From Ascaris suum (lineage: Eukaryota; Nematoda; Chromadorea; Rhabditida; Ascarididae): a DNA stretch of 64,000 bases. This document shows, piece by piece, positions 22,731 through 33,734 of the stretch. The notes below the pieces were generated by a model, which did no database searches, was not told the DNA's origin, and saw only the letters and a list, made by a program, of their open reading frames with translations. The stretch's first letter is position 1. Every line of letters begins with the position of its first letter. The position numbers and the translations under genes were made by a program. Location of the stretch: contig JACCHR010000052.1 in assembly GCA_013433145.1 (NCBI GenBank), positions 1 to 64,000 on the forward strand, given 5' to 3'.

Positions 22731-25700
22731 CCTAAGCCTAAGCCTAAGCCTAAGCCTAAGCCTAAGCCTAAGCCTAAGCCTAAGCCTAAGCCTAAGCCTA
22801 AGCCTAAGCCTAAGCCTAAGCCTAAGCCTAAGCCTAAGCCTAAGCCTAAGCCTAAGCCTAAGCCTAAGCCTAAGCCTAAGCCTAAGCCTAAGCCTAAGCC
22901 TAAGCCTAAGCCTAAGCCTAAGCCTAAGCCTAAGCCTAAGCCTAAGCCTAAGCCTAAGCCTAAGCCTAAGCCTAAGCCTAAGCCTAAGCCTAAGCCTAAG
23001 CCTAAGCCTAAGCCTAAGCCTAAGCCTAAGCCTAAGCCTAAGCCTAAGCCTAAGCCTAAGCCTAAGCCTAAGCCTAAGCCTAAGCCTAAGCCTAAGCCTA
23101 AGCCTAAGCCTAAGCCTAAGCCTAAGCCTAAGCCTAAGCCTAAGCCTAAGCCTAAGCCTAAGCCTAAGCCTAAGCCTAAGCCTAAGCCTAAGCCTAAGCC
23201 TAAGCCTAAGCCTAAGCCTAAGCCTAAGCCTAAGCCTAAGCCTAAGCCTAAGCCTAAGCCTAAGCCTAAGCCTAAGCCTAAGCCTAAGCCTAAGCCTAAG
23301 CCTAAGCCTAAGCCTAAGCCTAAGCCTAAGCCTAAGCCTAAGCCTAAGCCTAAGCCTAAGCCTAAGCCTAAGCCTAAGCCTAAGCCTAAGCCTAAGCCTA
23401 AGCCTAAGCCTAAGCCTAAGCCTAAGCCTAAGCCTAAGCCTAAGCCTAAGCCTAAGCCTAAGCCTAAGCCTAAGCCTAAGCCTAAGCCTAAGCCTAAGCC
23501 TAAGCCTAAGCCTAAGCCTAAGCCTAAGCCTAAGCCTAAGCCTAAGCCTAAGCCTAAGCCTAAGCCTAAGCCTAAGCCTAAGCCTAAGCCTAAGCCTAAG
23601 CCTAAGCCTAAGCCTAAGCCTAAGCCTAAGCCTAAGCCTAAGCCTAAGCCTAAGCCTAAGCCTAAGCCTAAGCCTAAGCCTAAGCCTAAGCCTAAGCCTA
23701 AGCCTAAGCCTAAGCCTAAGCCTAAGCCTAAGCCTAAGCCTAAGCCTAAGCCTAAGCCTAAGCCTAAGCCTAAGCCTAAGCCTAAGCCTAAGAAGCCTAA
23801 GCCTAAGCCTAAGCCTAAGCCTAAGCCTAAGCCTAAGCCTAAGCCTAAGCCTAAGCCTAAGCCTAAGCCTAAGCCTAAGCCTAAGCCTAAGCCTAAGCCT
23901 AAGCCTAAGCCTAAGCCTAAGCCTAAGCCTAAGCCTAAGCCTAAGCCTAAGCCTAAGCCTAAGCCTAAGCCTAAGCCTAAGCCTAAGCCTAAGCCTAAGC
24001 CTAAGCCTAAGCCTAAGCCTAAGCCTAAGCCTAAGCCTAAGCCTAAGCCTAAGCCTAAGCCTAAGCCTAAGCCTAATAAGCCTAAGCCTAAGCCTAAGCC
24101 TAAGCCTAAGCCTAAGCCTAAGCCTAAGCCTAAGCCTAAGCCTAAGCCTAAGCCTAAGCCTAAGCCTAAGCCTAAGCCTAAGCCTAAGCCTAAGCCTAAG
24201 CCTAAGCCTAAGCCTAAGCCTAAGCCTAAGCCTAAGCCTAAGCCTAAGCCTAAGCCTAAGCCTAAGCCTAAGCCTAAGCCTAAGCCTAAGCCTAAGCCTA
24301 AGCCTAAGCCTAAGCCTAAGCCTAAGCCTAAGCCTAAGCCTAAGCCTAAGCCTAAGCCTAAGCCTAAGCCTAAGCCTAAGCCTAAGCCTAAGCCTAAGCC
24401 TAAGCCTAAGCCTAAGCCTAAGCCTAAGCCTAAGCCTAAGCCTAAGCCTAAGCCTAAGCCTAAGCCTAAGCCTAAGCCTAAGCCTAAGCCTAAGCCTAAG
24501 CCTAAGCCTAAGCCTAAGCCTAAGCCTAAGCCTAAGCCTAAGCCTAAGCCTAAGCCTAAGCCTAAGCCTAAGCCTAAGCCTAAGCCTAAGCCTAAGCCTA
24601 AGCCTAAGCCTAAGCCTAATAAGCCTAAGCCTAAGCCTAAGCCTAAGCCTAAGCCTAAGCCTAAGCCTAAGCCTAAGCCTAAGCCTAAGCCTAAGCCTAA
24701 GCCTAAGCCTAAGCCTAAGCCTAAGCCTAAGCCTAAGCCTAAGCCTAAGCCTAAGCCTAAGCCTAAGCCTAAGCCTAAGCCTAAGCCTAAGCCTAAGCCT
24801 AAGCCTAAGCCTAAGCCTAAGCCTAAGCCTAAGCCTAAGCCTAAGCCTAAGCCTAAGCCTAAGCCTAAGCCTAAGCCTAAGCCTAAGCCTAAGCCTAAGC
24901 CTAAGCCTAAGCCTAAGCCTAAGCCTAAGCCTAAGCCTAAGCCTAAGCCTAAGCCTAAGCCTAAGCCTAAGCCTAAGCCTAAGCCTAAGCCTAAGCCTAA
25001 GCCTAAGCCTAAGCCTAAGCCTAAGCCTAAGCCTAAGCCTAAGCCTAAGCCTAAGCCTAAGCCTAAGCCTAAGCCTAAGCCTAAGCCTAAGCCTAAGCCT
25101 AAGCCTAAGCCTAAGCCTAAGCCTAAGCCTAAGCCTAAGCCTAAGCCTAAGCCTAAGCCTAAGCCTAAGCCTAAGCCTAAGCCTAAGCCTAAGCCTAAGC
25201 CTAAGCCTAAGCCTAAGCCTAAGCCTAAGCCTAAGCCTAAGCCTAAGCCTAAGCCTAAGCCTAAGCCTAAGCCTAAGCCTAAGCCTAAGCTAAGCCTAAG
25301 CCTAAGCCTAAGCCTAAGCCTAAGCCTAAGCCTAAGCCTAAAAGCCTAAGCCTAAGCCTAAGCCTAAGCCTAAGCCTAAGCCTAAGCCTAAGCCTAAGCC
25401 TAAGCCTAAGCCTAAGCCTAAGCCTAAGCCTAAGCCTAAGCCTAAGCCTAAGCCTAAGCCTAAGCCTAAGCCTAAGCCTAAGCCTAAGCCTAAGCCTAAG
25501 CCTAAGCCTAAGCCTAAGCCTAAGCCTAAGCCTAAGCCTAAGCCTAAGCCTAAGCCTAAGCCTAAGCCTAAGCCTAAGCCTAAGCCTAAGCCTAAGCCTA
25601 AGCCTAAGCCTAAGCCTAAGCCTAAGCCTAAGCCTAAGCCTAAGCCTAAGCCTAAGCCTAAGCCTAAGCCTAAGCCTAAGCCTAAGCCTAAGCCTAAGCC

Positions 25701-28118
25701 TAAGCCTAAGCCTAAGCCTAAGCCTAAGCCTAAGCCTAAGCCTAAGCCTAAGCCTAAGCCTAAGCCTAAGCCTAAGCCTAAGCCTAAGCCTAAGCCTAAG
25801 CCTAAGCCTAAGCCTAAGCCTAAGCCTAAGCCTAAGCCTAAGCCTAAGCCTAAGCCTAAGCCTAAGCCTAAGCCTAAGCCTAAGCCTAAGCCTAAGCCTA
25901 AGCCTAAGCCTAAGCCTAAGCCTAAGCCTAAGCCTAAGCCTAAGCCTAAGCCTAAGCCTAAGCCTAAGCCTAAGCCTAAGCCTAAGCCTAAGCCTAAGCC
26001 TAAGCCTAAGCCTAAGCCTAAGCCTAAGCCTAAGCCTAAGCCTAAGCCTAAGCCTAAGCCTAAGCCTAAGCCTAAGCCTAAGCCTAAGCCTAAGCCTAAG
26101 CCTAAGCCTAAGCCTAAGCCTAAGCCTAAGCCTAAGCCTAAGCCTAAGCCTAAGCCTAAGCCTAAGCCTAAGCCTAAGCCTAAGCCTAAGCCTAAGCCTA
26201 AGCCTAAGCCTAAGCCTAAGCCTAAGCCTAAGCCTAAGCCTAAGCCTAAGCCTAAGCCTAAGCCTAAGCCTAAGCCTAAGCCTAAGCCTAAGCCTAAGCC
26301 TAAGCCTAAGCCTAAGCCTAAGCCTAAGCCTAAGCCTAAGCCTAAGCCTAAGCCTAAGCCTAAGCCTAAGCCTAAGCCTAAGCCTAAGCCTAAGCCTAAG
26401 CCTAAGCCTAAGCCTAAGCCTAAGCCTAAGCCTAAGCCTAAGCCTAAGCCTAAGCCTAAGCCTAAGCCTAAGCCTAAGCCTAAGCCTAAGCCTAAGCCTA
26501 AGCCTAAGCCTAAGCCTAAGCCTAAGCCTAAGCCTAAGCCTAAGCCTAAGCCTAAGCCTAAGCCTAAGCCTAAGCCTAAGCCTAAGCCTAAGCCTAAGCC
26601 TAAGCCTAAGCCTAAGCCTAAGCCTAAGCCTAAGCCTAAGCCTAAGCCTAAGCCTAAGCCTAAGCCTAAGCCTAAGCCTAAGCCTAAGCCTAAGCCTAAG
26701 CCTAAGCCTAAGCCTAAGCCTAAGCCTAAGCCTAAGCCTAAGCCTAAGCCTAAGCCTAAGCCTAAGCCTAAGCCTAAGCCTAAGCCTAAGCCTAAGCCTA
26801 AGCCTAAGCCTAAGCCTAAGCCTAAGCCTAAGCCTAAGCCTAAGCCTAAGCCTAAGCCTAAGCCTAATAAGCCTAAGCCTAAGCCTAAGCCTAAGCCTAA
26901 GCCTAAGCCTAAGCCTAAGCCTAAGCCTAAGCCTAAGCCTAAGCCTAAGCCTAAGCCTAAGCCTAAGCCTAAGCCTAAGCCTAAGCCTAAGCCTAAGCCT
27001 AAGCCTAAGCCTAAGCCTAAGCCTAAGCCTAAGCCTAAGCCTAAGCCTAAGCCTAAGCCTAAGCCTAAGCCTAAGCCTAAGCCTAAGCCTAAGCCTAAGC
27101 CTAAGCCTAAGCCTAAGCCTAAGCCTAAGCCTAAGCCTAAGCCTAAGCCTAAGCCTAAGCCTAAGCCTAAGCCTAAGCCTAAGCCTAAGCCTAAGCCTAA
27201 GCCTAAGCCTAAGCCTAAGCCTAAGCCTAAGCCTAAGCCTAAGCCTAAGCCTAAGCCTAAGCCTAAGCCTAAGCCTAAGCCTAAGCCTAAGCCTAAGCCT
27301 AAGCCTAAGCCTAAGCCTAAGCCTAAGCCTAAGCCTAAGCCTAAGCCTAAGCCTAAGCCTAAGCCTAAGCCTAAGCCTAAGCCTAAGCCTAAGCCTAAGC
27401 CTAAGCCTAAGCCTAAGCCTAAGCCTAAGCCTAAGCCTAAGCCTAAGCCTAAGCCTAAGCCTAAGCCTAAGCCTAAGCCTAAGCCTAAGCCTAAGCCTAA
27501 GCCTAAGCCTAAGCCTAAGCCTAAGCCTAAGCCTAAGCCTAAGCCTAAGCCTAAGCCTAAGCCTAAGCCTAAGCCTAAGCCTAAGCCTAAGCCTAAGCCT
27601 AAGCCTAAGCCTAAGCCTAAGCCTAAGCCTAAGCCTAAGCCTAAGCCTAAGCCTAAGCCTAAGCCTAAGCCTAAGCCTAAGCCTAAGCCTAAGCCTAAGC
27701 CTAAGCCTAAGCCTAAGCCTAAGCCTAAGCCTAAGCCTAAGCCTAAGCCTAAGCCTAAGCCTAAGCCTAAGCCTAAGCCTAAGCCTAAGCCTAAGCCTAA
27801 GCCTAAGCCTAAGCCTAAGCCTAAGCCTAAGCCTAAGCCTAAGCCTAAGCCTAAGCCTAAGCCTAAGCCTAAGCCTAAGCCTAAGCCTAAGCCTAAGCCT
27901 AAGCCTAAGCCTAAGCCTAAGCCTAAGCCTAAGCCTAAGCCTAAGCCTAAGCCTAAGCCTAAGCCTAAGCCTAAGCCTAAGCCTAAGCCTAAGCCTAAGC
28001 CTAAGCCTAAGCCTAAGCCTAAGCTAAGCCTAAGCCTAAGCCTAAGCCTAAGCCTAAGCCTAAGCCTAAGCCTAAGCCTAAGCCTAAGCCTAAGCCTAAG
28101 CCTAAGCCTAAGCCTAAG

Positions 28119-28123
28119 CCCCC
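28119..28123. other. C-run expansion, second copy of the same change
   Basis: CCCCC replaces CC, as at 15,937-15,941. In the better half of the window these two are the only C-runs longer than three. Confidence 0.8.
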
Positions 28124-29807
28124 TAAGCCTAAGCCTAAGCCTAAGCCTAAGCCTAAGCCTAAGCCTAAGCCTAAGCCTAAGCCTAAGCCTAAGCCTAAGC
28201 CTAAGCCTAAGCCTAAGCCTAAGCCTAAGCCTAAGCCTAAGCCTAAGCCTAAGCCTAAGCCTAAGCCTAAGCCTAAGCCTAAGCCTAAGCCTAAGCCTAA
28301 GCCTAAGCCTAAGCCTAAGCCTAAGCCTAAGCCTAAGCCTAAGCCTAAGCCTAAGCCTAAGCCTAAGCCTAAGCCTAAGCCTAAGCCTAAGCCTAAGCCT
28401 AAGCCTAAGCCTAAGCCTAAGCCTAAGCCTAAGCCTAAGCCTAAGCCTAAGCCTAAGCCTAAGCCTAAGCCTAAGCCTAAGCCTAAGCCTAAGCCTAAGC
28501 CTAAGCCTAAGCCTAAGCCTAAGCCTAAGCCTAAGCCTAAGCCTAAGCCTAAGCCTAAGCCTAAGCCTAAGCCTAAGCCTAAGCCTAAGCCTAAGCCTAA
28601 GCCTAAGCCTAAGCCTAAGCCTAAGCCTAAGCCTAAGCCTAAGCCTAAGCCTAAGCCTAAGCCTAAGCCTAAGCCTAAGCCTAAGCCTAAGCCTAAGCCT
28701 AAGCCTAAGCCTAAGCCTAAGCCTAAGCCTAAGCCTAAGCCTAAGCCTAAGCCTAAGCCTAAGCCTAAGCCTAAGCCTAAGCCTAAGCCTAAGCCTAAGC
28801 CTAAGCCTAAGCCTAAGCCTAAGCCTAAGCCTAAGCCTAAGCCTAAGCCTAAGCCTAAGCCTAAGCCTAAGCCTAAGCCTAAGCCTAAGCCTAAGCCTAA
28901 GCCTAAGCCTAAGCCTAAGCCTAAGCCTAAGCCTAAGCCTAAGCCTAAGCCTAAGCCTAAGCCTAAGCCTAAGCCTAAGCCTAAGCCTAAGCCTAAGCCT
29001 AAGCCTAAGCCTAAGCCTAAGCCTAAGCCTAAGCCTAAGCCTAAGCCTAAGCCTAAGCCTAAGCCTAAGCCTAAGCCTAAGCCTAAGCCTAAGCCTAAGC
29101 CTAAGCCTAAGCCTAAGCCTAAGCCTAAGCCTAAGCCTAAGCCTAAGCCTAAGCCTAAGCCTAAGCCTAAGCCTAAGCCTAAGCCTAAGCCTAAGCCTAA
29201 GCCTAAGCCTAAGCCTAAGCCTAAGCCTAAGCCTAAGCCTAAGCCTAAGCCTAAGCCTAAGCCTAAGCCTAAGCCTAAGCCTAAGCCTAAGCCTAAGCCT
29301 AAGCCTAAGCCTAAGCCTAAGCCTAAGCCTAAGCCTAAGCCTAAGCCTAAGCCTAAGCCTAAGCCTAAGCCTAAGCCTAAGCCTAAGCCTAAGCCTAAGC
29401 CTAAGCCTAAGCCTAAGCCTAAGCCTAAGCCTAAGCCTAAGCCTAAGCCTAAGCCTAAGCCTAAGCCTAAGCCTAAGCCTAAGCCTAAGCCTAAGCCTAA
29501 GCCTAAGCCTAAGCCTAAGCCTAAGCCTAAGCCTAAGCCTAAGCCTAAGCCTAAGCCTAAGCCTAAGCCTAAGCCTAAGCCTAAGCCTAAGCCTAAGCCT
29601 AAGCCTAAGCCTAAGCCTAAGCCTAAGCCTAAGCCTAAGCCTAAGCCTAAGCCTAAGCCTAAGCCTAAGCCTAAGCCTAAGCCTAAGCCTAAGCCTAAGC
29701 CTAAGCCTAAGCCTAAGCCTAAGCCTAAGCCTAAGCCTAAGCCTAAGCCTAAGCCTAAGCCTAAGCCTAAGCCTAAGCCTAAGCCTAAGCCTAAGCCTAA
29801 GCCTAAG

Positions 29808-32509
29808 AAGCCTAAGCCTAAGCCTAAGCCTAAGCCTAAGCCTAAGCCTAAGCCTAAGCCTAAGCCTAAGCCTAAGCCTAAGCCTAAGCCTAAGCCTAAG
29901 CCTAAGCCTAAGCCTAAGCCTAAGCCTAAGCCTAAGCCTAAGCCTAAGCCTAAGCCTAAGCCTAAGCCTAAGCCTAAGCCTAAGCCTAAGCCTAAGCCTA
30001 AGCCTAAGCCTAAGCCTAAGCCTAAGCCTAAGCCTAAGCCTAAGCCTAAGCCTAAGCCTAAGCCTAAGCCTAAGCCTAAGCCTAAGCCTAAGCCTAAGCC
30101 TAAGCCTAAGCCTAAGCCTAAGCCTAAGCCTAAGCCTAAGCCTAAGCCTAAGCCTAAGCCTAAGCCTAAGCCTAAGCCTAAGCCTAAGCCTAAGCCTAAG
30201 CCTAAGCCTAAGCCTAAGCCTAAGCCTAAGCCTAAGCCTAAGCCTAAGCCTAAGCCTAAGCCTAAGCCTAAGCCTAAGCCTAAGCCTAAGCCTAAGCCTA
30301 AGCCTAAGCCTAAGCCTAAGCCTAAGCCTAAGCCTAAGCCTAAGCCTAAGCCTAAGCCTAAGCCTAAGCCTAAGCCTAAGCCTAAGCCTAAGCCTAAGCC
30401 TAAGCCTAAGCCTAAGCCTAAGCCTAAGCCTAAGCCTAAGCCTAAGCCTAAGCCTAAGCCTAAGCCTAAGCCTAAGCCTAAGCCTAAGCCTAAGCCTAAG
30501 CCTAAGCCTAAGCCTAAGCCTAAGCCTAAGCCTAAGCCTAAGCCTAAGCCTAAGCCTAAGCCTAAGCCTAAGCCTAAGCCTAAGCCTAAGCCTAAGCCTA
30601 AGCCTAAGCCTAAGCCTAAGCCTAAGCCTAAGCCTAAGCCTAAGCCTAAGCCTAAGCCTAAGCCTAAGCCTAAGCCTAAGCCTAAGCCTAAGCCTAAGCC
30701 TAAGCCTAAGCCTAAGCCTAAGCCTAAGCCTAAGCCTAAGCCTAAGCCTAAGCCTAAGCCTAAGCCTAAGCCTAAGCCTAAGCCTAAGCCTAAGCCTAAG
30801 CCTAAGCCTAAGCCTAAGCCTAAGCCTAAGCCTAAGCCTAAGCCTAAGCCTAAGCCTAAGCCTAAGCCTAAGCCTAAGCCTAAGCCTAAGCCTAAGCCTA
30901 AGCCTAAGCCTAAGCCTAAGCCTAAGCCTAAGCCTAAGCCTAAGCCTAAGCCTAAGCCTAAGCCTAAGCCTAAGCCTAAGCCTAAGCCTAAGCCTAAGCC
31001 TAAGCCTAAGCCTAAGCCTAAGCCTAAGCCTAAGCCTAAGCCTAAGCCTAAGCCTAAGCCTAAGCCTAAGCCTAAGCCTAAGCCTAAGCCTAAGCCTAAG
31101 CCTAAGCCTAAGCCTAAGCCTAAGCCTAAGCCTAAGCCTAAGCCTAAGCCTAAGCCTAAGCCTAAGCCTAAGCCTAAGCCTAAGCCTAAGCCTAAGCCTA
31201 AGCCTAAGCCTAAGCCTAAGCCTAAGCCTAAGCCTAAGCCTAAGCCTAAGCCTAAGCCTAAGCCTAAGCCTAAGCCTAAGCCTAAGCCTAAGCCTAAGCC
31301 TAAGCCTAAGCCTAAGCCTAAGCCTAAGCCTAAGCCTAAGCCTAAGCCTAAGCCTAAGCCTAAGCCTAAGCCTAAGCCTAAGCCTAAGCCTAAGCCTAAG
31401 CCTAAGCCTAAGCCTAAGCCTAAGCCTAAGCCTAAGCCTAAGCCTAAGCCTAAGCCTAAGCCTAAGCCTAAGCCTAAGCCTAAGCCTAAGCCTAAGCCTA
31501 AGCCTAAGCCTAAGCCTAAGCCTAAGCCTAAGCCTAAGCCTAAGCCTAAGCCTAAGCCTAAGCCTAAGCCTAAGCCTAAGCCTAAGCCTAAGCCTAAGCC
31601 TAAGCCTAAGCCTAAGCCTAAGCCTAAGCCTAAGCCTAAGCCTAAGCCTAAGCCTAAGCCTAAGCCTAAGCCTAAGCCTAAGCCTAAGCCTAAGCCTAAG
31701 CCTAAGCCTAAGCCTAAGCCTAAGCCTAAGCCTAAGCCTAAGCCTAAGCCTAAGCCTAAGCCTAAGCCTAAGCCTAAGCCTAAGCCTAAGCCTAAGCCTA
31801 AGCCTAAGCCTAAGCCTAAGCCTAAGCCTAAGCCTAAGCCTAAGCCTAAGCCTAAGCCTAAGCCTAAGCCTAAGCCTAAGCCTAAGCCTAAGCCTAAGCC
31901 TAAGCCTAAGCCTAAGCCTAAGCCTAAGCCTAAGCCTAAGCCTAAGCCTAAGCCTAAGCCTAAGCCTAAGCCTAAGCCTAAGCCTAAGCCTAAGCCTAAG
32001 CCTAAGCCTAAGCCTAAGCCTAAGCCTAAGCCTAAGCCTAAGCCTAAGCCTAAGCCTAAGCCTAAGCCTAAGCCTAAGCCTAAGCCTAAGCCTAAGCCTA
32101 AGCCTAAGCCTAAGCCTAAGCCTAAGCCTAAGCCTAAGCCTAAGCCTAAGCCTAAGCCTAAGCCTAAGCCTAAGCCTAAGCCTAAGCCTAAGCCTAAGCC
32201 TAAGCCTAAGCCTAAGCCTAAGCCTAAGCCTAAGCCTAAGCCTAAGCCTAAGCCTAAGCCTAAGCCTAAGCCTAAGCCTAAGCCTAAGCCTAAGCCTAAG
32301 CCTAAGCCTAAGCCTAAGCCTAAGCCTAAGCCTAAGCCTAAGCCTAAGCCTAAGCCTAAGCCTAAGCCTAAGCCTAAGCCTAAGCCTAAGCCTAAGCCTA
32401 AGCCTAAGCCTAAGCCTAAGCCTAAGCCTAAGCCTAAGCCTAAGCCTAAGCCTAAGCCTAAGCCTAAGCCTAAGCCTAAGCCTAAGCCTAAGCCTAAGCC
32501 TAAGCCTAA
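29808..32509 (-). repeat. Perfect tract of 2,702 bases
   Basis: Uninterrupted hexamers run from the CCT loss at 29,807/29,808 to the extra A at 32,508-32,510. Confidence 0.92.
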
Positions 32510-33734
32510 AGCCTAAGCCTAAGCCTAAGCCTAAGCCTAAGCCTAAGCCTAAGCCTAAGCCTAAGCCTAAGCCTAAGCCTAAGCCTAAGCCTAAGCCTAA
32601 GCCTAAGCCTAAGCCTAAGCCTAAGCCTAAGCCTAAGCCTAAGCCTAAGCCTAAGCCTAAGCCTAAGCCTAAGCCTAAGCCTAAGCCTAAGCCTAAGCCT
32701 AAGCCTAAGCCTAAGCCTAAGCCTAAGCCTAAGCCTAAGCCTAAGCCTAAGCCTAAGCCTAAGCCTAAGCCTAAGCCTAAGCCTAAGCCTAAGCCTAAGC
32801 CTAAGCCTAAGCCTAAGCCTAAGCCTAAGCCTAAGCCTAAGCCTAAGCCTAAGCCTAAGCCTAAGCCTAAGCCTAAGCCTAAGCCTAAGCCTAAGCCTAA
32901 GCCTAAGCCTAAGCCTAAGCCTAAGCCTAAGCCTAAGCCTAAGCCTAAGCCTAAGCCTAAGCCTAAGCCTAAGCCTAAGCCTAAGCCTAAGCCTAAGCCT
33001 AAGCCTAAGCCTAAGCCTAAGCCTAAGCCTAAGCCTAAGCCTAAGCCTAAGCCTAAGCCTAAGCCTAAGCCTAAGCCTAAGCCTAAGCCTAAGCCTAAGC
33101 CTAAGCCTAAGCCTAAGCCTAAGCCTAAGCCTAAGCCTAAGCCTAAGCCTAAGCCTAAGCCTAAGCCTAAGCCTAAGCCTAAGCCTAAGCCTAAGCCTAA
33201 GCCTAAGCCTAAGCCTAAGCCTAAGCCTAAGCCTAAGCCTAAGCCTAAGCCTAAGCCTAAGCCTAAGCCTAAGCCTAAGCCTAAGCCTAAGCCTAAGCCT
33301 AAGCCTAAGCCTAAGCCTAAGCCTAAGCCTAAGCCTAAGCCTAAGCCTAAGCCTAAGCCTAAGCCTAAGCCTAAGCCTAAGCCTAAGCCTAAGCCTAAGC
33401 CTAAGCCTAAGCCTAAGCCTAAGCCTAAGCCTAAGCCTAAGCCTAAGCCTAAGCCTAAGCCTAAGCCTAAGCCTAAGCCTAAGCCTAAGCCTAAGCCTAA
33501 GCCTAAGCCTAAGCCTAAGCCTAAGCCTAAGCCTAAGCCTAAGCCTAAGCCTAAGCCTAAGCCTAAGCCTAAGCCTAAGCCTAAGCCTAAGCCTAAGCCT
33601 AAGCCTAAGCCTAAGCCTAAGCCTAAGCCTAAGCCTAAGCCTAAGCCTAAGCCTAAGCCTAAGCCTAAGCCTAAGCCTAAGCCTAAGCCTAAGCCTAAGC
33701 CTAAGCCTAAGCCTAAGCCTAAGCCTAAGCCTAA

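Larger units (their letters stand above)
20353..28123 (-). repeat. Nearly perfect TTAGGC array, eleven interruptions
   Basis: All eleven interruptions are insertions or deletions. C loss: 22,124/22,125, 25,290/25,291 and 28,024/28,025. GC loss: 22,415/22,416 and 22,725/22,726. CCT loss: 23,792/23,793. GCC loss: 24,075/24,076, 24,619/24,620 and 26,867/26,868. Two extra As: 25,340-25,343. Three extra Cs: 28,119-28,123. The G-loss unit that is commonest in the first 12.8 kb does not occur. Apart from these points every unit reads as the consensus. There is no gene or unique sequence. Confidence 0.95.
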
